From contig NZ_JAPVOT010000005.1 in assembly GCF_027257845.1 (NCBI RefSeq), forward strand, positions 178,281-242,280: a DNA stretch of 64,000 nucleotides, read 5' to 3'. The notes under the pieces were generated by a model. The model was not told where the DNA came from, did no database searches, and worked only from the letters and a program-made list of their open reading frames with translations. Below are positions 36,086-46,026 of this stretch, piece by piece. A program made the position numbers and the translations under genes. The stretch comes from Alteromonas sp. BMJM2. Its GTDB lineage: Bacteria; Pseudomonadota; Gammaproteobacteria; Enterobacterales; Alteromonadaceae. The number at the start of each line of letters is the position of its first letter. Within the stretch, counting starts at the first letter, position 1.

Positions 36086-37702
36086 ATGAAGTCTGCCCCT
36101 ATTCCCGAGAACGAAAAAGAACGGCTAGCAGAACTTCTCAGCTATGACGTATTAGACACTGAAGCAGAAAAGCTATTCGACGACCTCACTGCCTTAGCCT
36201 CTCAAATCTGCGGCACTCCCATTGCACTAATAAGCCTGATTGACCCAGATAGGCAATGGTTTAAATCTCGCGTGGGTCTTGATGCTGAAGAGACATCTCG
36301 CGATATTGCATTTTGCTCTCACGCTATTTTACAACAGGAAGTTTTTGAAGTTCCTGATGCCACAAAAGACGAACGTTTTCGCGACAACCCGCTTGTAACA
36401 GGCTCTCCTGATATTCGGTTTTATGCCGGCGCACCGCTTATTAGCCCTGCTGGTTATCCTATTGGCACGCTTTGCGCCATTGATAAAAAGCCCAACAAGC
36501 TGACTAAAGAACAAAGACAAGCGCTGGAAACGCTGGGCCAATCTGTCGTTGCTCATTTAGAGTTAAGACGAAAGAATAGAGAACTAGAGCGCACTAGCCA
36601 ATTTAAGTCTGATTTTTTATCTTATGTCAGTCATGAAATTCGCACGCCGCTTAATGCGATCAATACGTTTAGCAACTTACTAGAAGGTGAGGCCAGAAGG
36701 CTTTCGCTGCCGTCTCAGTTTAGCTCTTCACTATCTCATATAAGCAAAAGCGGTGAACGCTTACTAGAAATAGTTAATTCGGTACTTGATATCAAGCAGA
36801 TAGAAGCGGGTAAAATGCGGGTAATGCCTCGCGCTGTCAATACTAACGATTTTTTCACTCACTTGTTCTCAGTAACTCGAGTTCGAGCAGAACAAAATGA
36901 CATTACATTTACTGCAACAATAGACAGTAGTCTTCCTGCATCTATTTATTTAGACGATACAAAGTTTGGGCAAGTTGCACTGAATATTCTGTCTAATGCA
37001 ATCAAGTTTACTCCTAGACATAGAGCTGCATCTTGCCTTGTAAAATATAAGAAAGGGGCGTTAGTATTTTCTGTTACCGATGAGGGTATTGGGATTAGTA
37101 ACGAAGACCAACAGCGCCTGTTTACTCGATTTGAGCGCATGGATAATGCACATAAAATACCGGGGTCTGGTCTAGGGTTGAGTATTTCTAAGCAGCTTGT
37201 TGAACTTATGGATGGCTCAATAAAGCTTACTAGTAAACTGGGGGAAGGTACACGGGTGAGTATTAGTATCCCGTCCGCGAAGATGGATCAGAATCAAATA
37301 GACGAAGCATCACCTGCAAGTAGTTCTGCACAGCTTTCAATCTCTAAGCCAGTTAATATTCTAATCGTTGAAGACCATCAGATTAACCAAGCGGTCATCG
37401 CGGCACTTTTTGAAAAGTTAGGACTGGCTTTCACCATCGTGGATACCGGTGAAGAAGGCGTTGAGTATATTGAGTCTAACCATGCCGATCTGGTTTTAAT
37501 GGATATTAATCTACCTGGCATTCAGGGCGACCAAGCATCAAGACTCATCAAAAGCCAATATCCTAATCTTCCTGTCGTGGCATTAACCGCCGACGCTATT
37601 ACCTCTTCAGACAGATTGATTGAGAGAGGACTGGACGACGTATTAACAAAACCGATTAATGCTGCAGCACTTGTGAAAGTGTTAAACCACTATCTTGGTT
37701 AA
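36086..37702 (+). CDS. Hybrid sensor histidine kinase (GAF-HisKA-HATPase-REC)
   Basis: 538 residues from ATG 36086; the longer frame opens at TTG. An N-terminal GAF domain (about residues 18-155, with RFYAGAPLISPAGYPIGTLCAID) is followed by a HisKA helix with the phospho-accepting histidine in YVSHEIRTPLNAI (His183), an HATPase_c domain (NILSNAIKFTP, DEGIGIS, GSGLGLSI) and a C-terminal receiver with acceptor Asp473 in LVLMDINLPG and Lys in LTKP. No transmembrane segment, so it is cytosolic. No output regulator lies beside it, so its partner is elsewhere. Confidence 0.93.
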   Translation: MKSAPIPENEKERLAELLSYDVLDTEAEKLFDDLTALASQICGTPIALISLIDPDRQWFKSRVGLDAEETSRDIAFCSHAILQQEVFEVPDATKDERFRDNPLVTGSPDIRFYAGAPLISPAGYPIGTLCAIDKKPNKLTKEQRQALETLGQSVVAHLELRRKNRELERTSQFKSDFLSYVSHEIRTPLNAINTFSNLLEGEARRLSLPSQFSSSLSHISKSGERLLEIVNSVLDIKQIEAGKMRVMPRAVNTNDFFTHLFSVTRVRAEQNDITFTATIDSSLPASIYLDDTKFGQVALNILSNAIKFTPRHRAASCLVKYKKGALVFSVTDEGIGISNEDQQRLFTRFERMDNAHKIPGSGLGLSISKQLVELMDGSIKLTSKLGEGTRVSISIPSAKMDQNQIDEASPASSSAQLSISKPVNILIVEDHQINQAVIAALFEKLGLAFTIVDTGEEGVEYIESNHADLVLMDINLPGIQGDQASRLIKSQYPNLPVVALTADAITSSDRLIERGLDDVLTKPINAAALVKVLNHYLG

Positions 37703-37761
37703 AAGCATCTTAATTAGAAGTGTATGTGTAAATAGCGATTTGATTTGAGAGCAGTCTGGCG

Positions 37762-38457
37762 ATGAGTAAGGTTGTAATGAACACTGCAAGAGATGAGAGC
37801 AGAGTAAACTTACGCAAAACATTGCGTGAAATAAGAAACAGCATATCACCTGAACAACGGGCACACTCTGCCCTGCTAATTAACAATCAGTTGAATTCGT
37901 TGCAGTACGTAGCTACAGCATCGTCTATTGCAGGATATTTGGTGAACGATGGAGAAATAGACCTTAGCGCATTTATACAAAACACATTCATGCGCGATGA
38001 AAATTCAAATACGAAACTAATGGCAAACACTGCAATAAAAAGCACGCCGCATTTATCCTCCTCAACCACGTTTTCGCTTCCCGTATTACACCCTATTTGC
38101 AAAGGACACCTGCTGTTTCTAGAATACGGCCCTGATACCCCACTGGTAAAAAATAGATACAATATTGACGAGCCCGAACTGGCGTGCCACAACGTGATGC
38201 CTACTCACTGTATAGACGTAATTTTAATGCCTTTAGTGGGCTTCGATAACAAGGGCAATCGATTGGGCATGGGTGGCGGCTATTACGACCGTACGCTAGC
38301 ATTCACTCAATTTACTCAATTTACTCAGCAACGCCCCATCCTTGTTGGCATCGCACACGATGAGCAAGAAGTTGATTCCCTGCCCTATGCTTCTTGGGAT
38401 ATTCCTTTAGATGTCATTGTAACGCCTAAGAGAATTCTCACTTTTTCCAATATTTAG
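37762..38457 (+). CDS. fau: 5-formyltetrahydrofolate cyclo-ligase
   Basis: 231 residues. It converts 5-formyl-THF to 5,10-methenyl-THF with ATP. The hallmark motif RLGMGGGYYDRTLAF is present, as are VILMPLVGFD and the N-terminal LRKTLREIRNSIS. In enterobacteria this gene (ygfA) lies directly after 6S RNA; here three genes intervene. A small in-frame DNA repeat (ATTTACTCA) gives a TQFTQFTQ run near residues 191-198. The start may also be the ATG at 37777, which has AAGG five bases upstream. Confidence 0.93.
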   Translation: MSKVVMNTARDESRVNLRKTLREIRNSISPEQRAHSALLINNQLNSLQYVATASSIAGYLVNDGEIDLSAFIQNTFMRDENSNTKLMANTAIKSTPHLSSSTTFSLPVLHPICKGHLLFLEYGPDTPLVKNRYNIDEPELACHNVMPTHCIDVILMPLVGFDNKGNRLGMGGGYYDRTLAFTQFTQFTQQRPILVGIAHDEQEVDSLPYASWDIPLDVIVTPKRILTFSNI

Positions 38458-38668
38458 CTCAAACCCATTTCCTGACACCTAAAACATAGCAGTACGTGAA
38501 CGATTCACTTCACAGTTACAATATCCTTTAATCTATTCATTTATCTGTATTTTCACTTGAGCGACTTAGCCCTTCATCAGTCATTATTGCTTAAAAACTA
38601 GGTACTGTATTAGTGGGTAAAACCGCTCATATCGGTTACACTTCACACAAACCAGAAGGAGAGTAACC

Positions 38669-39325
38669 ATGGATCAGAACGCGAAAAAACAAGCAGTAGC
38701 AAAAGCCGCAATAGACTATGTTGAACAAGACAGCATTGTTGGAGTAGGTACGGGTTCAACCGTTAACTTTTTCATCGAAGAGTTAGGTAAAATAAAGCAT
38801 AAAATAGAAGGTGCCGTGTCGAGTTCTGAGGCGTCCACTGAAAAGCTTAAAGCACTGGGAATTGAGGTTTTCGAGCTTAACGACGTAAGTAACCTATCGG
38901 TGTATATTGACGGTGCCGACGAAGTTACAGAGCACAAGCATATGATTAAGGGCGGAGGCGCTGCGCTTACACGGGAAAAAATAGTGGCCGGCGTGGCAAA
39001 AACTTTCGTGTGTATTGTTGATGACAGTAAGCGCGTTCCTGTCCTCGGTAATTTCCCCCTTCCGGTGGAAGTTATTCCTATGGCGCGCTCTTTTGTGGCT
39101 AGAGAGCTAGTGAAATTGGGTGGCGATCCTGAATACCGTCAGGGAGTGGTAACCGATAATGGAAACGTCATTTTAGACGTGCACAATTTAGACATACTCA
39201 ACCCGCGAGAGTTAGAGCAGGCGATCAATAATATTCCAGGCGTTGTAACTAACGGAATTTTCGCTTTGCGCGGCGCAGATATCGTGCTATCTGCCACCGA
39301 TGAAGGCGTAAAAACCTTTAAGTGA
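38669..39325 (+). CDS. rpiA: Ribose-5-phosphate isomerase A
   Basis: 218 residues, the usual length, with a strong AGAAGGAGAG ribosome binding site. It interconverts ribose-5-P and ribulose-5-P. Signature segments are [55 protein letters not shown] and [17 protein letters not shown]. serA follows on the same strand, as in Escherichia coli where the two genes are neighbours. Confidence 0.97.
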   Translation: MDQNAKKQAVAKAAIDYVEQDSIVGVGTGSTVNFFIEELGKIKHKIEGAVSSSEASTEKLKALGIEVFELNDVSNLSVYIDGADEVTEHKHMIKGGGAALTREKIVAGVAKTFVCIVDDSKRVPVLGNFPLPVEVIPMARSFVARELVKLGGDPEYRQGVVTDNGNVILDVHNLDILNPRELEQAINNIPGVVTNGIFALRGADIVLSATDEGVKTFK

Positions 39326-39432
39326 AATACTCCTTTTAACTGAGGGCGTTTTCTGTTATTTTTCTTTTAGACGTCTAGATGGCTCGATACATATTTTCGA
39401 ACCGACACACAACAGCGAGAGACAGCGAGTTC

Positions 39433-40662
39433 ATGAGTAAAGTTTCACTTGAGAAGGACAAAATCCGAATTTTATTGTTAGAGGGTGTTCACCATAGCGC
39501 GCTTGAAACACTTAAAAATAACGGCTACACAAACATTGAGTATCTTAAAACTTCTCTTCCAGAAGATGAGTTGATTGAAAAAATTAAAGATGCCCATTTC
39601 GTCGGACTTCGTTCTCGTACCCAAATTACTGAGAAGGTAGTAGATGCCGCTAAAAAGCTTGTTGCCATTGGTTGTTTTTGTATTGGTACGAATCAAGTAG
39701 ACCTAGCTGCCACACAGCGTCGCGGTATACCGGTATTTAACGCGCCCTTTTCAAACACTCGCTCAGTTGCCGAGCTAGTTTTAGGCCAAATTATTCTTTT
39801 ACTTCGCCAAGTGCCAAGCAAAAACGCAAAAGCACACCGCGGTGAGTGGGAAAAAACGGCAGCCGGTTCATACGAAGCAAGAGGCAAAACGCTGGGGATT
39901 ATTGGTTATGGCCATATTGGTACGCAGCTGAGTATTCTTGCAGAACACTTAGGTATGCGCGTGCAGTTCTTTGACATTGAAGATAAGCTTGTGCTTGGTA
40001 ATTCAGCTCAAGTTAAGTCTCTTGATAAACTGCTTAGCACCTCAGACGTTGTAACACTTCATGTGCCAGAAACACCTGAAACGCAAAATATGATTGGCGA
40101 AAAGCAGCTATCTCAAATGAAGCCTGGCAGTATTCTCATCAATGCCTCTCGCGGCACAGTAGTTGATATTGATGCGCTATCAGGAGCACTGAAGAGCGGC
40201 CAGTTAAATGGTGCTGCCATTGACGTTTTTCCCGTTGAACCCAAGTCAAACGGCGAAGAGTTTGAGTCTCCACTACGTGAATTCGACAACGTTATTCTTA
40301 CGCCGCACGTTGGTGGGAGTACTCAAGAAGCGCAAGAAAATATTGGTATTGAGGTGGCAGGAAAGCTTGCGAAATATAGTGATAACGGCTCAACCCTGTC
40401 TGCGGTTAACTTTCCAGAAGTATCTCTGCCAGAGCATAACAGTCGCTCGCGCTTACTACATGTACATAAAAATCAGCCGGGAATTCTTACTCAAATAAAC
40501 CAAGCGTTTGCCGAGAAGGGCATCAACATTGAAGCGCAATATCTACAAACTAACGCCGAGATTGGTTATGTTGTCGTAGATGTTAAAGAAGACAGAGGCT
40601 ACGAAGCCCTTGCTGAACTTCAACAGATTGACGGCACTATTAAAACACGTATTTTGCACTAA
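39433..40662 (+). CDS. serA: D-3-phosphoglycerate dehydrogenase
   Basis: 409 residues from ATG 39433 (MSKVSLEKDKIRILLLEGVH), matching the known Escherichia coli start closely; the longer frame from 39379 adds 18 unlike residues. It oxidises 3-phosphoglycerate in the first step of serine synthesis. The NAD-binding motif GIIGYGHIGTQLSILAEHLG, the active-site region LINASRGTVVDIDAL, the His in LTPHVGGSTQEAQ and a C-terminal ACT domain (NQPGILTQINQAFAEKGINI) for serine feedback are all visible. Confidence 0.96.
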   Translation: MSKVSLEKDKIRILLLEGVHHSALETLKNNGYTNIEYLKTSLPEDELIEKIKDAHFVGLRSRTQITEKVVDAAKKLVAIGCFCIGTNQVDLAATQRRGIPVFNAPFSNTRSVAELVLGQIILLLRQVPSKNAKAHRGEWEKTAAGSYEARGKTLGIIGYGHIGTQLSILAEHLGMRVQFFDIEDKLVLGNSAQVKSLDKLLSTSDVVTLHVPETPETQNMIGEKQLSQMKPGSILINASRGTVVDIDALSGALKSGQLNGAAIDVFPVEPKSNGEEFESPLREFDNVILTPHVGGSTQEAQENIGIEVAGKLAKYSDNGSTLSAVNFPEVSLPEHNSRSRLLHVHKNQPGILTQINQAFAEKGINIEAQYLQTNAEIGYVVVDVKEDRGYEALAELQQIDGTIKTRILH

Positions 40663-40773
40663 TCTGGTAAAAATGTGTGTTTAAGGCTGACATCGTGTTC
40701 AGTGCAATGCGGCTAATTAAGTGCCCGGCTAATTAAGAGCACAGCAATAGTTTCCAAGTATATTGCCACAAAC

Positions 40774-40814
40774 AAAAAACGCTGCATCGATAAATGTCGA
40801 TGCAGCGTTTTTTT
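40774..40814. terminator. Strong bidirectional terminator
   Basis: AAAAAACGCTGCATCGA pairs with TCGATGCAGCGTTTTTT around a six-base loop, with T-runs in both directions. It lies between the converging serA and DUF481 genes. Confidence 0.9.
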
Positions 40815-40863
40815 ATAGTTAACTAGCGAATACTGCTTAAGTACTCGCCGTTATAACCGCTCT

Positions 40864-41607
40864 TTAAAAGAAGTTGTATACCAAGCTAACTGCTGTTTCG
40901 GTATCAAGGTTATCTCTGTTTGCCGCAACGTCTGAGTTGTGGTCCATCTTAAACGACAAACGCATTGAAAGATTGCCCGTAATCACTGCAGTAAGCGCTG
41001 ATTCAGCACGAGACTTTGTATTCTCAGAACCTACTTCCGTACTCAGTGTTTGAGTAAACTTAGACGTGTCTGAAATTAACCATGTGTATGCCGTTGAAGC
41101 ACGAACAATAACACTATCTTGCTCTTCACCGTCTTGTGTTTCGACAAATGAATAACCTGGACCCACCGAGTACTCTAACGTGTGCTTTTCAGTTTGTAGT
41201 ACTTTTTGGTTCCAACCCAAAGCAATAGTAGATTGGTAGTTAAAGCTGCTTAAGCGGTCATCTTCATAAGATGCAAATCCAAACAAACGATAATCGGGAT
41301 TATCTAGTTTGTAGTTACCCTGTGCAGAGGCGAAAAACTTTTGCGCTGATGTAAATTCAACGTCTTCACCGTCTTTACCTTCTACCGTCTCTTCTTTGTA
41401 AAGACCTTCGATTAGGTAATCGTTGCTCCACATCTCTAGCTCTTGATGCGCGGTGATACCGGCATTTATTGATGTAGTTTCCGTGTTACCGGTGGTTGAG
41501 ATAAATCCAAGTTCACCTTCCATCGTAAATGGCTTTGGCTTGTCTTGAGCAAAAGCAGATGGTGCAAGTGAAAATGCGATTATGGATGCGAGAACGCGCT
41601 TATTCAT
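40864..41607 (-). CDS. DUF481 outer-membrane beta-barrel protein (paralogue 1)
   Basis: 247 residues with a signal peptide (MNKRVLASIIAFSLAPSAFA). The mature part is a beta-barrel with the DUF481 pattern: GELGFISTTGNTETTSINAGI near the start, FASYEDDRL, YSVGPGYSFVET and a terminal ETAVSLVYNFF ending in Phe, as expected for outer-membrane insertion. A related gene lies 208 bases upstream in the same direction. Function unknown. Confidence 0.88.
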   Translation of the reverse strand: MNKRVLASIIAFSLAPSAFAQDKPKPFTMEGELGFISTTGNTETTSINAGITAHQELEMWSNDYLIEGLYKEETVEGKDGEDVEFTSAQKFFASAQGNYKLDNPDYRLFGFASYEDDRLSSFNYQSTIALGWNQKVLQTEKHTLEYSVGPGYSFVETQDGEEQDSVIVRASTAYTWLISDTSKFTQTLSTEVGSENTKSRAESALTAVITGNLSMRLSFKMDHNSDVAANRDNLDTETAVSLVYNFF

Positions 41608-41815
41608 TGAACAGTCCTATTGATTAACTTTCCCTTCGTTACGCTGCGATCACTTCATTGACGACGCAACACAACCATTTTCAGGATATTAACAACGATA
41701 CAAATCGCTGCTGATGATGTGTGCCGCGCAGTGTACCGATTAAAAATTGACAGTCAACGAGAAAAGGTCAAAAAACCAACAAAAATAATAAAAGCGACGA
41801 AGAAATTTATACGAT

Positions 41816-42619
41816 TTAAAAAAATTGGTAAACAAGGGCCACTGAGGTTTCAGTACTTAGGGGGGCTATGTTTTCTGCGGTATCGGTTTCGTGATTTAAA
41901 ATGAATGATAGCTTCATGGCAAGGGAGCCAAAAACGTTAGCAGATAGCGATGTTTCACTGCGTGACTTGGTATTCTCCTCCCCGGCTTCTGTGCTCACAA
42001 ACTGCCTAAGTTTGGCACCTGAGTTCCAGCGGTATTTGTATTCTGCTGACGCCCTCACTATTATGCCGTCGTTCACCATAGTGTTATTATCAGCAACCGC
42101 TTCAATAAAGCTGTAACCCGGCCCTATACTGTAGCGAAACTCACTGTCTTCATTACGCCAAAGACGCTCTGAATAACCTGCTGCCAGAGACGCGCGATGT
42201 TCGTAACCAGTAAATCTATCGTCTTCATAGTCGCCATACATAAAAACTCGGCGTCCGCTAGCAACAAGCTTGTAATCAAATTGTGCGCTGCTATAGAAGC
42301 GTTGCGCGCTGATATCTCGCTTAGCACCAATGGTTGCGCTTTCTTTATAAAGAAGCTCAGCAAAGTAAACACTGCTCCATGTTTCCGTTTCATGGTCGGC
42401 ATTAACCGCTGCCTTAACACTTGCTGCTGATGTATTTCCGGTATTCACCAACACACCCAACTCGCCATCAAGATTAAACCGAGGAATAGAATCATCTGTA
42501 TCAGGCGTATAATCAGCATGATACAGAGTTTGAATGAGATCGGTCGCTTGCGCATACGAGTAATGACTAGTGCTCATTACACAAAGCGCGACGCAAATTT
42601 TAATGAGATCAGTGAGCAT
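41816..42619 (-). CDS. DUF481 outer-membrane beta-barrel protein (paralogue 2)
   Basis: 267 residues with a signal peptide (about residues 1-23, ending SYA). It shares with its neighbour the blocks DGELGVLVNTGNTSAASVKA, YGDYEDDRFTGYEHRAS, RYSIGPGYSFIEA, STEAGEENTKSRSETSL and terminal ETSVALVYQFF, so the two arose by tandem duplication. It has an extra ~25-residue N-terminal extension after the signal (YHADYTPDTDDSIP). Function unknown. Confidence 0.87.
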   Translation of the reverse strand: MLTDLIKICVALCVMSTSHYSYAQATDLIQTLYHADYTPDTDDSIPRFNLDGELGVLVNTGNTSAASVKAAVNADHETETWSSVYFAELLYKESATIGAKRDISAQRFYSSAQFDYKLVASGRRVFMYGDYEDDRFTGYEHRASLAAGYSERLWRNEDSEFRYSIGPGYSFIEAVADNNTMVNDGIIVRASAEYKYRWNSGAKLRQFVSTEAGEENTKSRSETSLSANVFGSLAMKLSFILNHETDTAENIAPLSTETSVALVYQFF

Positions 42620-42859
42620 AAATAAATTAATGTTGGGCTTATTCGTTATTATTATTCGTTCTTAGTTTTGATTATTGGTATTCGTTCTTACTATAGGCTT
42701 TTGATCGTTGCTTTCAACTCTCGCTTGTTAGGCGTGTGTTCAGACGCACTGTTCGCGAAAAAGCGAAGATCGACGATGTTTTTTCATGCTCACCCTTTAG
42801 TTACCAGCAACTTAATAACGAACACTATTCAACTAAAAACACCGAAGTTTACCTAAAAA

Positions 42860-43684
42860 CTAATTTATTAATTCTGCGATTTTCGCAGTCTCTTGTTCCG
42901 CATAGTCAGTGGCATTGCTTACAATTTCTATGTCTGAACCAATAATATTGGCTATTTCAGGTGAGAAAAGTTCAATATCGGCATAATTTTCTTTATCTAA
43001 CTGGCTTAATGCAATCCGGTTAGACAGTGCCAGCAACCCAATTTCTCGATCTGATTGTTGTCTTGCTTCGTCGTTAACATGGGTAATTGGATAAAACAAA
43101 CTAATGGGTAAATTCCATCCCTCTAATATGATACCGCTACACCGTGAGAAGGTAAAACCGAAAACCTGCATCTGCCGCTGGTAAGGGAGCAATGACTTAT
43201 CCGTATTTAAATATTGCTGATAAAGTTCAGGCGAACGCTTTGCCACTACAAGCTCACTTAAGTTTTGCAATATTCCCATTACAAAAAAACGCTCTACCAC
43301 TTTTACATTACTGCGCATCGCTATGTGTTTCGCTAACATGCCTAAATAGACAGATTCATACCAGTGCTGCTGTAAATCTATCAACTCGGAATCGAAACAT
43401 TTAAATGCGCTACTAGCGGTTTCGGACACTACCAAATTATATAGCGCCTCGCCGCCAATCACATTTATAGCCTTAGCCACCGAGTCGATTTGAGAGGGAA
43501 AGCGGAACAAAGAACTGTTAGCAAGGCGAAGTACCTTTGCCGTAAGCGAAGAGTCTACGCTGATTAAATTGCCAATATCTTCAGCACTTGAGCGCGGACA
43601 GTCGATTAATTCACGTAACTTTACACAAACATCAGGAAGCGCATAAGATTTAGTGGCAAATTTTACGTATTTCTTTATCGACAT
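42860..43684 (-). CDS. HDOD domain protein
   Basis: 274 residues. The HDOD domain spans about residues 10-210: LPDVCVKLRELID, then DIGNLISVDSSLTAKVLRLANSSLF, and IDSVAKAINVIGGEAL are the diagnostic helices. The catalytic His-Asp of true HD phosphohydrolases is not evident, as is usual for HDOD. Members act in signalling, often with cyclic-di-GMP proteins or two-component systems. No partner is adjacent. Confidence 0.88.
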   Translation of the reverse strand: MSIKKYVKFATKSYALPDVCVKLRELIDCPRSSAEDIGNLISVDSSLTAKVLRLANSSLFRFPSQIDSVAKAINVIGGEALYNLVVSETASSAFKCFDSELIDLQQHWYESVYLGMLAKHIAMRSNVKVVERFFVMGILQNLSELVVAKRSPELYQQYLNTDKSLLPYQRQMQVFGFTFSRCSGIILEGWNLPISLFYPITHVNDEARQQSDREIGLLALSNRIALSQLDKENYADIELFSPEIANIIGSDIEIVSNATDYAEQETAKIAELIN

Positions 43685-43791
43685 TAACTCATTCTCAGTT
43701 GGTATTTGACGCGGCCACGACTAATGACAGTGGCTAGCAAATGTAACTACTGGACGCGGACACTAACGCCTTATGCATCTCTGCTCAGTAG

Positions 43792-44088
43792 CTATCTACC
43801 ATCGCGTTGTTCATTCTCAAATAGACCTATTTGGCTATTTGCTTTCGTATTTTGTGCTTCTATTTGCTGCTTGCGTGCTCTGGCAATAATGGCGCGCTTT
43901 CGGCGGTTGCACGCGTTAATAATTTGGCGTTTGGTAGCATCGTTAACTTGAAGCCAATAGAGCCGTTCATCTCGGCTTCTCAAGCAGCCTTTACAAAAAC
44001 CACGAGGCCCAGACTCACAAACCCCAATACACGGGCTTGGTATCTCAAAGAACTCCAGTTGTTCAGACTGTGGCTTCTGCTGTGACAT
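43792..44088 (-). CDS. DUF1289 protein
   Basis: 98 residues. The conserved motif SPCIGVCESGPRGFCKGCLR with four cysteines, followed by SRDERLYW, is diagnostic of DUF1289 and suggests metal binding. The C-terminus is basic and helical (CNRRKRAIIARARKQQIEAQ), longer than in minimal members. It begins 105 bases... downstream-facing from the SIMPL gene's 3' side and is probably its own unit. Function unknown. Confidence 0.88.
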   Translation of the reverse strand: MSQQKPQSEQLEFFEIPSPCIGVCESGPRGFCKGCLRSRDERLYWLQVNDATKRQIINACNRRKRAIIARARKQQIEAQNTKANSQIGLFENEQRDGR

Positions 44089-44262
44089 TATCTCTCAATT
44101 TTTATTGCTAATAGATGCATTTATTAACACTCGCTGCGCCACGGGCGCGATTAAACACTATACGTAACTATTGCGCCACTAGACATTAGCATCAAATTGA
44201 TGCCGATAAGGGTGCCGAAGAAATCTGGATAGCCAATAAATAACGCCAGTAGCTCAGTTCTA

Positions 44263-44973
44263 CTAATCGACTAACGTATAATCTATGGTCGATACCACTC
44301 GCACCTTTTTGATATGAGGGTGGTAGCTATCTCTGCTGCTAATGCTAAAGCGACCTTGATTGGCTCGCTTAATTTTGCCCAACGTACTCTGGGAATCTGT
44401 TGCAAATTTTTCAGCCACTTCCCTCGCGTTTAATGTGGCTTCTTCAATCATAGAGGGCTTCACTTCGTTTAACCGTGTAAACACATAGTCGGGCTGGGCC
44501 TCGTAGCGGTTTTCAGATAACACTATTCCCGACTTAATAAGTTTACCCATTTGCTGCATCGCTGTGCGAACCGTTTCAACCTGCGATGAAAAAACCGTAA
44601 TGGTTTGTACGCTGCTATACCTAAATGGCGCTCTTTCGCTTCCACCATACTGCTGTGCAAGCTTGTCTGTTATCTGGGGTTTGCCGGTAGTAATGCTATC
44701 TGACTTAATACCGCTATCTTGTAAAAAACGTACTACTGTTTCACTGTTTAACTCAATACGATCGTAAAGCTCGGGTAAGTCGTTACCGGCATCCACAAAC
44801 TGAATTGGCCAAATAACTTGGTCGGCTACAAACTCTCTCTCTGACAACCCCTTTACCGTCACCACCCTATTCCAAGTTTGCATATCTTTCATCGATGCAG
44901 ATATCGTCGTACCAAGAAACGCAACAGCGAGGATCATACCTACTGCGATAACAATTGCCGCACCTACTTTCAT
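44263..44973 (-). CDS. SIMPL domain (DUF541) protein
   Basis: 236 residues with one N-terminal membrane helix (VGAAIVIAVGMILAVAFLG, about 2-20) that may be an uncleaved anchor. The SIMPL pattern is present: VVTVKGLSEREFVADQVIW, then DSITTGKPQITD, and LNAREVAEKFATDSQSTLGKIKRANQG. Members fold into periplasmic oligomers of unclear role, some linked to oxidative or solvent stress. AGGAGGT-like sequence (AAAGGAGGTCAG) precedes the ATG, a strong ribosome binding site. Confidence 0.88.
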   Translation of the reverse strand: MKVGAAIVIAVGMILAVAFLGTTISASMKDMQTWNRVVTVKGLSEREFVADQVIWPIQFVDAGNDLPELYDRIELNSETVVRFLQDSGIKSDSITTGKPQITDKLAQQYGGSERAPFRYSSVQTITVFSSQVETVRTAMQQMGKLIKSGIVLSENRYEAQPDYVFTRLNEVKPSMIEEATLNAREVAEKFATDSQSTLGKIKRANQGRFSISSRDSYHPHIKKVRVVSTIDYTLVD

Positions 44974-45306
44974 GTGACTGACCTCCTTTATGCTTTTGTA
45001 CTCAGTATGTATGTTTACCAGCTAGATTTTCATTGCGCTCTATTACCTGTGCTCTTTCGTTTGCCATTTTCGCTTAGGCATAAAATATAAAGGCTATAAT
45101 GAATTCTAGCGCTTGGTTGTGGTAGAGCGAATAAAATTGGCTTAATTTGCTCATGTTTGCTTTGCATGCCACACAGGAAACCACCAGTTAATATACACGT
45201 TTGAAACGATAGACTCTAATAAATAGAAAACGACAAGGACGTTTAGTCCCGTTTGATTTCTACCTTCACTCGTCTATGGTTGTAATGAATTCATAAAAAG
45301 GACGAA
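44974..45306. other. Divergent intergenic region
   Basis: Lies between the leftward SIMPL gene and the rightward exported-protein gene. Beyond the SIMPL ribosome binding site I see no operator, RNA gene or credible small gene. Confidence 0.5.
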
Positions 45307-45909
45307 ATGATGAGTAAGGATAAAACGTTTGTCGTAATAGGCCAATGCACTGCTTTGATGCTTTTATTGGTGGCCTGTCATGTGCAGGCAGATACTATTT
45401 TTAAGACGGCGACACTTCAAACAGAGGCTTATCAAAAAGAGGGCTGGCAAGCAGAAAAAGAAATAACGGCTGCTAAAGAAATAGAGAAAATTGATGTAAT
45501 AGGAAAGCAACCTCCCAACCTTTTGCGAAAAGCTTTCTATCGCCATGAAGATAATTTTTTTGACCTTTACAACGAACTTGTGGATGAAAATCAATTTCGC
45601 ATGGATTGTGAAATGCGTTTAAGGCACCTTGATACAAGAGTAAAGAAACGAGAATGTATACCCCGTTATGTAGAGATTGAAAATGCCAAACAGTTACGAG
45701 AAGCGGCACTGAGAAATGGCCGGGTTGACGCAGCGTCTTTCTTAGGCGCTGTTCCCGACCGTGCCGGCTTGCGCTTAGTTTATGAGAAGAAGAAAAAACA
45801 GATGGCCACTAAAATGGCTGAGCTTATCAACTCACACCCTGAACTTACCAAGCGCTATACTCAATACGTAGAGGCGAAGACAAAATTTGAAGATGCGAAA
45901 AACCGTTAG
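45307..45909 (+). CDS. Exported protein of unknown function
   Basis: 200 residues with AAAAGGACG before a double ATG. A signal-like segment (VVIGQCTALMLLLVACHVQA) includes VAC followed by HVQADT, so it could be cleaved at HVQA or lipidated at Cys. The mature part is charged and helical: EKEITAAKEIEKIDVIGKQP, then FYRHEDNFFDLYNELVDE and a Cys pair (MDCEMRLR, KKRECIPRY), ending in a Lys-rich coiled segment. The IDVIGKQP...FY...FF.LYNEL pattern recurs in unannotated gammaproteobacterial proteins as far as I recall, but no function is known to me. Confidence 0.75.
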   Translation: MMSKDKTFVVIGQCTALMLLLVACHVQADTIFKTATLQTEAYQKEGWQAEKEITAAKEIEKIDVIGKQPPNLLRKAFYRHEDNFFDLYNELVDENQFRMDCEMRLRHLDTRVKKRECIPRYVEIENAKQLREAALRNGRVDAASFLGAVPDRAGLRLVYEKKKKQMATKMAELINSHPELTKRYTQYVEAKTKFEDAKNR

Positions 45910-45917
45910 CTAAAAAA

Positions 45918-45939
45918 AGGCCACTCAATAGAGTGGCCT
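45918..45939 (-). terminator. Terminator of the RND efflux operon
   Basis: AGGCCACTC pairs with GAGTGGCCT around AATA. Read leftward the stem is followed by seven T. Confidence 0.85.
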
Positions 45940-46026
45940 AAAAATGCTCTTTAAGAGAGCAACGCTTGGGTAGACGGGAATGTTCAATTAATAGAAACGT
46001 AGATTAAAAGCGCTAATCGATACGCT

